DNA from: Actinomycetes bacterium
GTDB lineage: Bacteria > Actinomycetota > Actinomycetes > Streptosporangiales > Streptosporangiaceae
NCBI GenBank assembly: GCA_025964635.1
Contig: JAOPYP010000153.1
Location: forward strand, 1-20,299
Length of the DNA stretch: 20,299 nucleotides
Reading direction: 5' to 3'
The notes beneath the pieces are model-generated. The model was given only the letters and a program-made list of their open reading frames with translations. It was not told where the DNA came from and did not search any database. The position numbers and the translations under genes are program-made. Shown one piece after another: positions 1-7,581 of this stretch; within the stretch, counting starts at the first letter, position 1; the number at the start of each line of letters is the position of its first letter.

Positions 1-2
1 CG

Positions 3-1154
3 CCAGGCCGGGCGGCCGGGCCGGGACGGGCCGCGGGCGAGGTCCAGGGCGGCCTGCAGCCGCGGCGGCGCCGGGCCGCTTATTTAGCGCTTATCGGAGC
101 CGGCATCCTTGCGGCCGCGGGTTTGGCGGTGGTCCTGACCATCGCCCTGTCCACGCACTTCCTCGTGTCTCCCGGCAACCATCGCCTGGCTCCCTCGGCC
201 TACTCCCGCTACTTCTCCCCACCAGAGCAGGCGGGGATCCTCTCGTCCGTGGCGTTCAGCCCGGACGGCAGGACCCTGGCCGCCGGGACGATGGGCGGCC
301 CGAAGGGCGACGGCGTGACCTACCTGTGGAATGTGCGCAGCACGAAGGAGATCAGGTCGTTCAGCCCCGGCGGCGGGGCGGAGGCCTTCAGCCCCAACGG
401 CACGATGCTGGCCGCGGCCGGCGGTCCGGGCAACAGCACCACGTACCTGTGGCAGGTGGACCCCAAGCGCTTGATCGCCACCCTGCCTGGCCAGCAGGGT
501 GTGAGTATTAAGGCGGTGGCGTTCAGCGCCAGCGGCAAGAAGCTCGCGGTCAACGACGAGACCGGGGTGGTCCGCGTGTGGACGCTACCGCGGGGCCGGG
601 GGGTGGGGCCTGCGGCCGTCGTGTCCCCGCCTCTGCCGGGCGTGAACTCCTACACCGTGGCGTTCAGCCCGGTGGGCTCGACGCTCGCCATGGGCGGCAG
701 CGACGGTCAGGTGTACCTGTGGAACGAGGCGACGGGCAACTTCGGGCGCACCCTGGTCGTCCCGGGAGGCGACGCGGTCACCTCAGTGGCGTTCAGCCCG
801 GACGGCCGGGCGCTCGCCGCCGGTGAGATGAATGGGGTGTCCTACGTCTGGTACCTGGCCAGGCGGACACCTATCACTCTGCTTGATCCGGGCGGCTCAC
901 CCATCGAGAGCGTGGCCTTCAGCCCGGACAGCTCGTGGCTGGCCACCGGCGACGACGACGGCAAGACCTACCTGTGGCATCTGCCGGCCAGCAAGCCGGC
1001 CAGAACCCTGACCAACCCGAAGGGGCCGGCCACCGGGCCTGTGAGCGGGAAACTGCGCACCGCGGTCTTTTCCGTGGCGTTCAGCCCGAGCGGCACCACG
1101 CTCGCCACTACCGACACCAACGGCCACGCCTACCTGTGGAAGGTGTCCGGCTAG
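3..1154 (+). CDS. Membrane-anchored WD40 beta-propeller protein, 3' part (probable Ser/Thr kinase C-terminal half)
   Basis: The reading frame is open from the first bases of the window, so the gene begins upstream; the TTG at 123 is unlikely to be the real start. A Pro/Gly/Arg-rich linker and an RRRR cluster (about 63-74) precede a hydrophobic segment (about 75-150) that fits one transmembrane helix. After it come seven WD40-type repeats, each with an [AS]VAFSP.G..LA core and a [TV]YLW or VW end (about 240-1150). Seven repeats would close one seven-bladed propeller. In Actinomycetota this linker-TM-WD40 arrangement is common in PknB-like receptor kinases, whose propeller lies outside the membrane as a sensor or interaction platform. 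The kinase domain is not in the window, so that part is inference. The gene is convergent with the sigma factor gene and their stop codons overlap in one CTAG. Confidence 0.85.
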   Translation, partial: PGRAAGPGRAAGEVQGGLQPRRRRAAYLALIGAGILAAAGLAVVLTIALSTHFLVSPGNHRLAPSAYSRYFSPPEQAGILSSVAFSPDGRTLAAGTMGGPKGDGVTYLWNVRSTKEIRSFSPGGGAEAFSPNGTMLAAAGGPGNSTTYLWQVDPKRLIATLPGQQGVSIKAVAFSASGKKLAVNDETGVVRVWTLPRGRGVGPAAVVSPPLPGVNSYTVAFSPVGSTLAMGGSDGQVYLWNEATGNFGRTLVVPGGDAVTSVAFSPDGRALAAGEMNGVSYVWYLARRTPITLLDPGGSPIESVAFSPDSSWLATGDDDGKTYLWHLPASKPARTLTNPKGPATGPVSGKLRTAVFSVAFSPSGTTLATTDTNGHAYLWKVSG

Positions 1155-2104
1155 GGACGCGGGCCCGGGGTGAACCGGGTCCGGGCCAGCTTGGCCGGGG
1201 CGACCAGCAGATCCACCCGCATGATGCGTCCTGCCGCCACGGTGAGGGCGCCGACCAGGCTCGCCGTGCCGTCCGGCTCGACGATCGCCACGCCGGGGCC
1301 ACCGTTGACCGTCAGCGGGATCATGCGCTGCCCGGCGCTGATCGTGGCGGCCGCGCCGACCAGGAACCTGGCCACCCGCTCGGCGCCCTGGACCGGCCGG
1401 CGGGCGGCGGGTGCCTGGCCGCCCCCGTCGCTGGTCATCACCACGCCGGGATCCAGCACTGCCACCAGGCCCGCGATGTCACCCCCGGCCGCCGCCCGGA
1501 AGAACTCGGTCACGGCGTGCTGGTGCTCCGCGGAGCTGACCGTCATCCGTGGCGCCCCGGCCCGGACGTGCGCGCGGGCGCGGGCAGCCAGCTGGCGTAC
1601 CGCGGCCGGGCCGCGCCCCACCACCCCGGCCACCTCCGTGAACGGCACCCCGAACAGGTCGTGCAGGACAAAGGCCGTGCGCTCGGCCGGGGTCAGCGTC
1701 TCCAGGACCACCATCAGCGCGTAGCTGACGCTCTCGTCGAGCGTTACCCGGTCGGCCGGGTCGGCCAGATCGCCCGGGCCCGTCAGGCCATCCGGGATGA
1801 CCGGTCCCGCCAGCCGCTCTACGAGGGGCTCGGGCAGCCACGGGCCGACGTAGGCCTCGCGCTGGACCCGGGCCGAGCGCAACACGTCCAGGGCGCGGCG
1901 TGAGACCGCGACCACCGCCCAGGCCTCGACGTCGGCCACCCGTTCGCGCCGGTCGGCCTGGGTCAGCCGGAGCCAGGTATCGGCGACCACATCCTCCGCG
2001 TCGGCCCAGGTGCCGAGCAGGGCGTAAGCGGCGCGCAGCAGCCGGGGGCGGATGCGGGTGTACTCCGCGGCGAGCTCGTCCTCCCGCATGCCATCCGAGG
2101 CCAT
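1151..2104 (-). CDS. sigJ: ECF sigma factor, SigJ/ECF41 type with SnoaL-like C-terminal domain
   Basis: A 317-residue alternative sigma factor. The start at 2104 (ATG) was chosen because AAGGGAGG lies 9 nt upstream; the frame stays open further 5' but that extension is Arg/Pro-rich and looks non-coding. Region 2 (about residues 10-80) contains the DAEDVVADTWLRL helix, and region 4 (about 125-185) contains LTPAERTAFVLHDLFG. Between them sits WLPEP (89-93), the linker signature of group ECF41. The C-terminal 120 residues resemble a SnoaL/NTF2-like fold. The usual ECF41 DGGGK motif reads DGGGQ here (226-230), and the NPDKL-like motif near the end reads APAKL. In ECF41 factors the fused C-terminal domain controls activity instead of an anti-sigma factor. 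No carboxymuconolactone decarboxylase, oxidoreductase or epimerase partner gene, usual for this group, lies next to it in the window. Confidence 0.88.
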   Translation of the reverse strand: MASDGMREDELAAEYTRIRPRLLRAAYALLGTWADAEDVVADTWLRLTQADRRERVADVEAWAVVAVSRRALDVLRSARVQREAYVGPWLPEPLVERLAGPVIPDGLTGPGDLADPADRVTLDESVSYALMVVLETLTPAERTAFVLHDLFGVPFTEVAGVVGRGPAAVRQLAARARAHVRAGAPRMTVSSAEHQHAVTEFFRAAAGGDIAGLVAVLDPGVVMTSDGGGQAPAARRPVQGAERVARFLVGAAATISAGQRMIPLTVNGGPGVAIVEPDGTASLVGALTVAAGRIMRVDLLVAPAKLARTRFTPGPRP

Positions 2105-2264
2105 CGTCCTGTGCCTCCCTTGCCGCGCGTGCCTGCGGGTTCCGTGCCCAGTCTGGTTCAGGACGATCCGGCATGAGCCCCTGTGACATCGGGCCGGGAG
2201 GGATCCCGCGGTACCCGGGCGGCGGCCACGCCGGTCACGCGGAGCCGGGGCCAGCCGAGCTGGT

Positions 2265-2815
2265 TCACGCCGCGCCGAGCCCGGCCTCGCGCCAGAGGTC
2301 ACTGGGAACCGGGTAGGGCGCGTACATCATGATCCGGTCGAGTATGCCGTCGAACCGCGCGTGCAGCGCCCCGCCAGCGCTCCGGCCAGGGCTTCGACGC
2401 TGAACTCGCGCGGCAGCTGGTCGGGGATCAGGTCGGTCATCGCGTCCCGCTCCCCGGCCCGGGACATGACCCAGAGCCGGTCGGCGAGATCACCGGCCCC
2501 GTCGAGCTCGAGTACGCTGCGGTAGGCGGGGGTCGAGGCGTAGAACGCGATCTGCCGGCGGACCGCGGCGCGGGCCAGGCCCATCCCGGCCTCGCTGCGC
2601 CCGGTGATGACGAGCACCGGGCGGGACAGTTCGAAGCCGGGCCGACCCGCCGCGGCGATCCGGGGCCTGAGCTGCTCCTGCGCCACCCGGCGCGAGGTCA
2701 GCGGGTGCGCGATGAGCCCGTCCGCGACCGCGCAGGCCGCGGCGGTCATCCGCGGCCCGGCGGCGGCGAGCAGCACCCGCGGCTCACCCGCCCCGGACGG
2801 GCCGGGATCGAATGC
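2265..2815 (-). pseudogene. Remnant of an F420-type LLM-class (luciferase-like) oxidoreductase, C-terminal part, frameshifted
   Basis: On the minus strand the frame reads FDPGP (from about 2812), then LLAAAGPRMT, VADGLIAHPLTSRR, FELSRPVLVITG and RRQIAFYASTPAYR. This is the C-terminal half of TIGR03617-type luciferase-like F420-dependent oxidoreductases. The N-terminal half (about 170 residues, with the barrel start and cofactor contacts) is absent. Near 2368-2374 the frame is lost. Adding one G to the GGGG run restores LHARFDGILDRIMMYAPY and a family-like C-terminus ending at a TGA at 2265-2267; the unshifted frame ends at about 2327. The gene is therefore truncated at one end and frameshifted at the other. 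The truncation alone argues for a dead gene even if the frameshift is a sequencing error. A GTG at 2776 could start a short product, but it would lack the fold. Confidence 0.75.
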
Positions 2816-2867
2816 CGGCCTGGTCCCGCCGCGCGTAGCTGACCTGGGTGAAGGGCTGATCGGGCAT
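2784..2867 (-). pseudogene. Probable 5' remnant of an enoyl-CoA hydratase gene (27-codon ORF)
   Basis: An ATG at 2867 has an AGGGGAG ribosome site just upstream and lies 25 nt after the acyl-CoA dehydrogenase stop, as expected for the next operon gene. It opens MPDQPFTQVSYARRDQAG, which resembles enoyl-CoA hydratase N-termini (T.V.Y...D.VA.ITLNRP), but homology stops after about 17 codons. From about 2812 the DNA matches the luciferase-like oxidoreductase in another frame, and the small ORF ends at 2784. The simplest reading is a deletion joining the start of one gene to the end of another. The match is short, so the family assignment is tentative; a functional small ORF cannot be excluded. 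Confidence 0.4.
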
Positions 2868-2892
2868 CGGCTCCCCTGGCCGGGCCGGGGGC

Positions 2893-4047
2893 CTAGTAAG
2901 AGCGAGGCAGGCCCAGGGTGTGGCCGGCCACATAGTTGAGGATCATCTCGCGGTTGACCGGGGCGATCCGGAGCAGCCGGGCCACACTCCAGAGCGGCAC
3001 CAGCCCGTACTCCGCCGACAGGCCGTTACCGCCGTGCGTCTGGATCGCCGCGTCCACGGCGGCCAGCGCGGCTTCCGCGGCGGCGTACTTGGCCATGTTG
3101 GACGCCTCGCCGGCGGGCTGGCCGTGGTCGTGGAGCCAGGCCGCCTTCGCGGTCATCAGCGCGGCCAGTTCCACCTCGATCGCGGCTTTGGCCAGCGGAT
3201 GGGACACGCCCTGGTGGGCGCCGATCGGGACGCCCCAGACGTCCCGCTCCCGCGCGTACGCCGACGCCCGGGCCAGCGCGTACCGGCCGATCCCGACGCA
3301 GATCGCGGCGCCAGTGATGCGCTCCGGGTTCAGGCCGTGGAAGACCTGGGTGAAGCCGTCGTTCTCGTCCCCGACCAGCTGGTCTGCGCCGACCCGCACG
3401 CCGTCGAAGAACAGGGTGAACTGCTGCTCGGGCAGGGCCGCGGCCACCGGCAGCGGCTGCGCGGTCAGCCCGGGGGCGTCCGGCGGCACCAGGAACAGGG
3501 ACAGCAGCCCGTGGCCGGTCTGGGCGTCCGTACCGGTTCGCGCCACGACCAGGATGGCTCCGGCGCCGTCAACCCCGGAGATGTAGTACTTGGTTCCGCT
3601 GAGGAGCCACTCCTCGCCGTCGCGCACCGCGGTGGTGGACAGCTGGTGCGTGTTGGAGCCGGCATCGGGCTCGGTGATGGCGAACACGATCCTGGTCTCG
3701 CCGCTGGCCAGCTGAGGCAGCCAGGTCTGCTGCTGCGCCTCGCTGCCGTACCTGGCGATGACCTCCCCGGAGATGGCGCTGGAGACCAGGAGCAGCAGCA
3801 TGGGGCAGCCCTGGGCGGCCGTCTCCTCGCAGACCAGCGCGAGCTCGGCCAGGCCTGCGCCGCCGCCACCGAACCGCTCGGGCAGGTTGATCCCGACGAA
3901 GCCCTGCTTGGCCAGGGCGGCCCACAGCTCGTCGGTGGCGATCCGGCCCTCGGCGTGCGCGCTGTAGTACGAGCTGCCGAAGGACCGGGTGATGGCGGCG
4001 ACCGTGTCCCGGATCGCCGCGCGGTCGGGGTACTCAGCGAAGTCCAC
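2893..4047 (-). CDS. Acyl-CoA dehydrogenase (AtuD/LiuA-like position in operon)
   Basis: A 384-residue flavoenzyme of the acyl-CoA dehydrogenase family, which oxidises the alpha-beta bond of an acyl-CoA and passes electrons to ETF. Visible landmarks are the N-terminal helical domain with GFVGINLPERFGG (49-61), the FAD/substrate signature FAITEPDAGSN (122-132), the beta-barrel segment LSGTKYYISG (149-158), and the C-terminal QTHGGNGLSAEYGL (336-349). At the place of the medium-chain catalytic Glu (the IYEGT loop) this protein has IAPVN (361-365). However, GLNPERI (238-244) puts Glu242 where isovaleryl- and long-chain-type enzymes carry their catalytic base. This favours a branched or bulky substrate, although the alignment is by eye. 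It is the last intact gene of the operon, starting 3 nt after the TetR gene ends. Length is normal for the family. Confidence 0.92.
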   Translation of the reverse strand: MDFAEYPDRAAIRDTVAAITRSFGSSYYSAHAEGRIATDELWAALAKQGFVGINLPERFGGGGAGLAELALVCEETAAQGCPMLLLLVSSAISGEVIARYGSEAQQQTWLPQLASGETRIVFAITEPDAGSNTHQLSTTAVRDGEEWLLSGTKYYISGVDGAGAILVVARTGTDAQTGHGLLSLFLVPPDAPGLTAQPLPVAAALPEQQFTLFFDGVRVGADQLVGDENDGFTQVFHGLNPERITGAAICVGIGRYALARASAYARERDVWGVPIGAHQGVSHPLAKAAIEVELAALMTAKAAWLHDHGQPAGEASNMAKYAAAEAALAAVDAAIQTHGGNGLSAEYGLVPLWSVARLLRIAPVNREMILNYVAGHTLGLPRSY

Positions 4048-4050
4048 GGG

Positions 4051-4800
4051 TCATCTCCGGGCGGGCTCTGCCGGGAGGGGAGGCGCGCCGCAGGCGTGTC
4101 CTCGCCGAGCCGGCGAATCGGGGGCCGGGGGTTCCGGGGGTAGTCCCCCGGGAAGGCGGAGCGGAGGGTCGTCCCCCCGGGCTAGCTCGGGCGCGAGCAT
4201 GGACGTCTCGGCGACGGAGGACATCAGTGAGGCCAGCTGGTCGTCGGCCAGGCCGCTCTGGTAGAAGAGCACGGACTGGATTGCGCCGACGGCGGCATGC
4301 ACGAGGGCCCGCACGGTCGCGTCTCCGGCGTCCGGGCGGAGCTGCGCCAGCACGTGGACCCACTCCTCGATGTACAGGCGCTGCTTGCGGCGCAGCCGGT
4401 GCCGGTCCTCCCCGGGGAGGTTGGCGACCTCGTTGTGGTAGACCTGCGCCAGCGTCCGGTCGCGGAGCACGAACCGTACCTGCGTCTGGACGAGCCCCCG
4501 CAGCGTGGTCAGGGCGTCGCCGCCGGCCACGACGATCTCGCTGGCCTCACGGGACAGGTCGTCGATCACTCGGTCGAACATCGCGACGAGGACCGCGGAC
4601 TTCCCGTCGAAGTGCCGGTAGATCGCCGGTCCGGTGATGCCGGCGGCCGCGCCGATGTCCGCCATGCCGACCTCGTGGTAGCCGCGCTCGGCGACCAGGT
4701 CGGCGGCCGCGCTGAGGATCCGCTGCCGCCGCCGGGGATCCCGGCGGCGGGGGTCCCGCGGCTGGCCCGGGCGCGAGGGCTCGGCAGCGGCGCTAGTCAC
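4051..4800 (-). CDS. TetR-family transcriptional regulator of the acyl-CoA catabolic operon
   Basis: A 249-residue protein with an N-terminal TetR DNA-binding domain: helix RQRILSAAADLVAERGYHEV (25-44), then the helix-turn-helix MADIGAAAGITGPAIYRHF (46-64) and GKSAVL. The rest is a helical ligand-binding domain, ending in a Pro/Ala/Arg-rich tail (about 209-249) that looks disordered. It starts with GTG at 4800 and overlaps the end of the AtuA-family gene by 8 nt, so it is co-translated within the catabolic operon. Embedded regulators of this kind usually sense a pathway acyl-CoA and repress their own operon; AtuR of the Pseudomonas atu cluster is also TetR-type. The probable targets are the paired motifs between 12077 and 12310. 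Ligand and operator assignment are inference. Confidence 0.88.
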   Translation of the reverse strand: MTSAAAEPSRPGQPRDPRRRDPRRRQRILSAAADLVAERGYHEVGMADIGAAAGITGPAIYRHFDGKSAVLVAMFDRVIDDLSREASEIVVAGGDALTTLRGLVQTQVRFVLRDRTLAQVYHNEVANLPGEDRHRLRRKQRLYIEEWVHVLAQLRPDAGDATVRALVHAAVGAIQSVLFYQSGLADDQLASLMSSVAETSMLAPELARGDDPPLRLPGGLPPEPPAPDSPARRGHACGAPPLPAEPARR

Positions 4801-6667
4801 CCGGCCCCTGTCCGAGCAGGGCCGCCGGTATCTCGGCGGAGCGGGAACGCAGGTACTCGCCCAGGCCCTTGGCCTGGGGGTCGGGCCGGGTCGAGGACGC
4901 CACGCCCTCCCCCAGCAGGCCCACGATCACGAAGTTGAGCGCGCTGAGGTTGGGCAGCTCGACGCGGCGCACCTCGAGCGGGGCGGACTCGGGCAGCAGG
5001 GTCCGGAGCCGCTCGACGGTGAGGTAGTCGCGCAGCCACGGGTAGGCGGCCGGGTCGCGGGTCCAGATCCCGACGTTGGCGTTCCCGCCCTTGTCGCCGG
5101 AGCGGGCGGCGCAGATCCGGCCCAGCGGGGCGACGACGGTCGGAGCCCCCGCGGGCCACGGATCAGCGAGGTGCGCGGCCGCTTCGGCGGGGGAACCAGC
5201 CGCTGCGGACGAGGAAGCACCGGACACGGCGGCACCGGGCGAGGCGGCACCGGATGCCGCGGCCGGCGCTGGGGCCGCAGCCGGGGCGGTGGGCGCGACC
5301 GGCACCGTGGTGCCGTCCGGCAGCACCGCTGCGTGGGCCACGTCCGCCGCGGGCACGAGCGCGGGCCAGTAGACGCCGTACGCGCTCTCGGGCGTGGGCG
5401 GGGTCGTGGTGTGGAAGCCCGCGTACCCGCCGAGGGCCAGTTCCATCGTCGCGTTGGAGAAGCGCCGGCCGACCTTGCGCGGGTCGGGGTCCTTGACCGT
5501 GATCCGCAGGTGGGCGGTGGCCTGCTCGTTGCTGGGGGCGTCGGCCTTGTCGAAGCGCAGCAGCCGGACATCGACCGCGGCGAACTGCTCCCGGCCGCCG
5601 AGGATACCGAAGAGCTCCTGCTCCGCCCAGGCGGCCTTCTCCTCGATGTCCAGTCCGGTCAGGACCAGCGTCATCGTGTTGCGGTAGCCGCCCAGGAAGT
5701 TGATCGCGACCTTGGCCGTGGCCGGCGGCGGGCTCCCACGGGTGCCGGAGATCCGGACCCGGTCCGGGCCGTCCTGCTCGAGCGTGACCGTGTCGAAGTG
5801 CGCGACGACGTCCGGGTTGGCGTAACCGGGCTCGGCGATCTCATAGAGCAGCTGGGCCGTGACCGTGCCCGGTGAGACCAGGCCGCCGGTGTCCGGGTGC
5901 TTGGTGATCACGCTGCTGCCGTCGGCGGCGACCTCGGCGATCGGGAAGCCGGGGTAGCGGCGGTCGCGGATCTCGTCCAGGAACGAGTAGTTGCCCCCGG
6001 TGGCCTGCGGCCCGCACTCGATCACGTGGCCCGCGACCACGGCCCCCGCGAGCGGGCCGAAGTCCTCCCGGCGCCAGCCGTGCCACCAGGCGGCGGGGCC
6101 GGTGACCAGCGAGGCGTCGGTGACCCGCGGGCAGACGACGATGTCGGCCCCGGCGCCGAGGGCCTCGGTGATGCCCCAGCCGCCGAGGTAGGCGTTGGCC
6201 GTGACCGGCTTGCCCGCCGCCCCGGCCAGCGGCTGGCCTGTGTCCAGGTGGGCCAGGGCCTGCCCGCTGGCGAGCAGGCTGTCCAGGCGGGGCAGCAGGT
6301 CATCCCCGGTGACGTGGGCGATCTTCGGGTGCAGGCCGAGGCGCTCGGCGAGCGCCCCGAACTCCCGGGCCAGGCCTGCGGGGTTGAGGCCGCCCGCATT
6401 GTTGACGATCTTGATCCCGCGATCGAGGCAGGTCCCGAGCACGTGCTCCAGCTGGGTGAGCACGGTGCGGGCGTAACCCGCGGACGGGTCCTTCTGCTGG
6501 GCCTTCCACAGGATCAGCATGGTCAGCTCGGCGAGGTAGTCGCCCGTGAGGACGTCGATGGGCCCGCCCTCGACCATCTCCCGGGCCGCCGCGGCGCGGT
6601 CACCGTAGAAGCCCGACGAGTTGGCGATCCGGACCGGGCGCCGCGGCCTGTCGTGGGCCGCGGTCAT
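4793..6667 (-). CDS. AtuA-family (DUF1446) protein with C-terminal ferredoxin-fold-like AtuA domain
   Basis: A 624-residue protein matching the acyclic-terpene-utilisation AtuA family, whose reaction is not established. The N-terminal DUF1446 domain (about 11-455) shows IANSSGFYGDR (14-24), DVLTGDYLAELTM (38-50), KIVNNAGGLNP (86-96), ANAYLGGWGI (157-166), CPRVTDASLVTGPAAWW (179-195), ECGPQATGGNYSF (217-229) and ITKHPDTGGLVSPGTV (254-269). An Ala/Pro/Ser linker (about 457-497) leads to a second conserved domain (about 513-615) with LGRICAARSGDKGGNANVG. Fusion of the two domains is usual for the family. The ATG at 6667 overlaps the stop of the TIGR03084 gene as ATGA, and its own end overlaps the TetR start. 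Neighbouring carboxylase, hydratase and dehydrogenase genes fit a role in breakdown of branched or isoprenoid acyl-CoAs. Confidence 0.9.
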   Translation of the reverse strand: MTAAHDRPRRPVRIANSSGFYGDRAAAAREMVEGGPIDVLTGDYLAELTMLILWKAQQKDPSAGYARTVLTQLEHVLGTCLDRGIKIVNNAGGLNPAGLAREFGALAERLGLHPKIAHVTGDDLLPRLDSLLASGQALAHLDTGQPLAGAAGKPVTANAYLGGWGITEALGAGADIVVCPRVTDASLVTGPAAWWHGWRREDFGPLAGAVVAGHVIECGPQATGGNYSFLDEIRDRRYPGFPIAEVAADGSSVITKHPDTGGLVSPGTVTAQLLYEIAEPGYANPDVVAHFDTVTLEQDGPDRVRISGTRGSPPPATAKVAINFLGGYRNTMTLVLTGLDIEEKAAWAEQELFGILGGREQFAAVDVRLLRFDKADAPSNEQATAHLRITVKDPDPRKVGRRFSNATMELALGGYAGFHTTTPPTPESAYGVYWPALVPAADVAHAAVLPDGTTVPVAPTAPAAAPAPAAASGAASPGAAVSGASSSAAAGSPAEAAAHLADPWPAGAPTVVAPLGRICAARSGDKGGNANVGIWTRDPAAYPWLRDYLTVERLRTLLPESAPLEVRRVELPNLSALNFVIVGLLGEGVASSTRPDPQAKGLGEYLRSRSAEIPAALLGQGPGD

Positions 6668-7581
6668 GCCGGCTCCCCTCGCCGCGCCCCGGAGCCACCT
6701 GCCACGGAGCTACCTGCCACGGAGCCGGCCGCACCGGCCGCTGCCCCGGAGCTACCTGCCACGGAGCCGGCCGCACCGGCCGCTGCCCGGTCCGCACTCA
6801 GCGGCTTGCGGCCCGCCCCGGCCGTTCCGGCGAAGGCCTGCGCGATCGCCATCCACTCCCGGGCCGTCCCGCCCGTGACCACCAGCGCCGTGTCGCTAAG
6901 GTGCCGCCGCTGGGTGACCACGAGGCAGAAGTCGAGAGCGGTGCCGGTGACCCGGTCGCCGGCGTCCGCGGGCCCCCAGGTCCACTGGCCGCCGTCCGGC
7001 GCCGCAATCTCGACGCGGATAGGGGCGTCCGGCCGGGGCAGGCCGTTGACCGCGTAGCTGTAGGGCAGGCTGCGGACGCCCAGGTGCGCGACGTGCCGTA
7101 GCCGGCCGGTCGCCGGCCGCTGGACGCCGAGGGTGTCGGCGATGTCCTGGCCGTGGGCCCAGGTTTCCATCAGCCGGGCGGTGATCGACGACGCGGGCCC
7201 CATGTCCAGCCCGTACCAGGGCAGCCGGGCGGCGGGGTTGGCGCCCGCGTACCCGTCCAGGAGAGCCTGGCGGGCGGTGCGGAACCAGCGCAGCAGCTCG
7301 GCGGCGCCGAGGTGGCGGTACTCGGCGGCGATCTGGTCCGGGAAGTCGCTGCCCCGGCTGGTCAGCGCCGCGGCCTCGCGGCGGAACCGGCCGGGGTCGC
7401 GGATCGACAGCAGCGTGGTTTCGTCGAAGTAGGCGAGGTGGCTGACCTGGTCGGCGATGGTCCAGCCCTCCGCCGGCGTGGACAGCTGCCACTCCGGTGG
7501 CGCCAGTGGCCTGAGGATCCCCTCCAGCCACGCGGACTCGGCGACCAGGTCGGCGGTGAGCGCGCTCAGGTCGGCGGGCAT
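6664..7581 (-). CDS. TIGR03084-family DinB/maleylpyruvate-isomerase-fold metal-binding protein
   Basis: A 305-residue protein with the four-helix DinB/MDMPI fold followed by a wHTH/SCP-like half. Candidate metal ligands are His48 (ADQVSHLAYFDE), Glu139 and His143 (METWAHGQDI). This H...E-x3-H spacing matches the zinc site of mycothiol-dependent maleylpyruvate isomerase. Family members in Actinomycetota are often linked to acyl-CoA genes but have no assigned reaction; thiol (mycothiol or CoA thioester) chemistry is a guess. The last 40 residues are an Ala/Gly/Ser repeat tail encoded by a 42-bp tandem repeat and are probably dispensable. It starts in a TGATG overlap with the enoyl-CoA hydratase stop, and its own stop overlaps the AtuA-family start, so it belongs to the operon. 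Confidence 0.85.
   Translation of the reverse strand: MPADLSALTADLVAESAWLEGILRPLAPPEWQLSTPAEGWTIADQVSHLAYFDETTLLSIRDPGRFRREAAALTSRGSDFPDQIAAEYRHLGAAELLRWFRTARQALLDGYAGANPAARLPWYGLDMGPASSITARLMETWAHGQDIADTLGVQRPATGRLRHVAHLGVRSLPYSYAVNGLPRPDAPIRVEIAAPDGGQWTWGPADAGDRVTGTALDFCLVVTQRRHLSDTALVVTGGTAREWMAIAQAFAGTAGAGRKPLSADRAAAGAAGSVAGSSGAAAGAAGSVAGSSVAGGSGARRGEPA
6691..6789. repeat. 42-bp in-frame tandem repeat in the 3' end of the TIGR03084-family gene
   Basis: Two 42-bp units at 6706-6747 and 6748-6789 differ only at the last base. A degenerate 15-bp piece of the unit (GGAGCCACCTGCCAC) sits at 6691-6705. Each unit is 14 codons and gives AAAGAAGSVAGSSG-like peptide repeats on the minus strand without disturbing the frame. 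Confidence 0.9.

Noticed and set aside
123..125. TTG at 123 as the start of the WD40 protein
   Set aside because: It falls inside the predicted transmembrane helix, and the frame is open upstream to the window edge.
2920..4143. 407-codon plus-strand open frame opposite the acyl-CoA dehydrogenase
   Set aside because: A mirror of the codon pattern of the real gene, with no recognisable motif.
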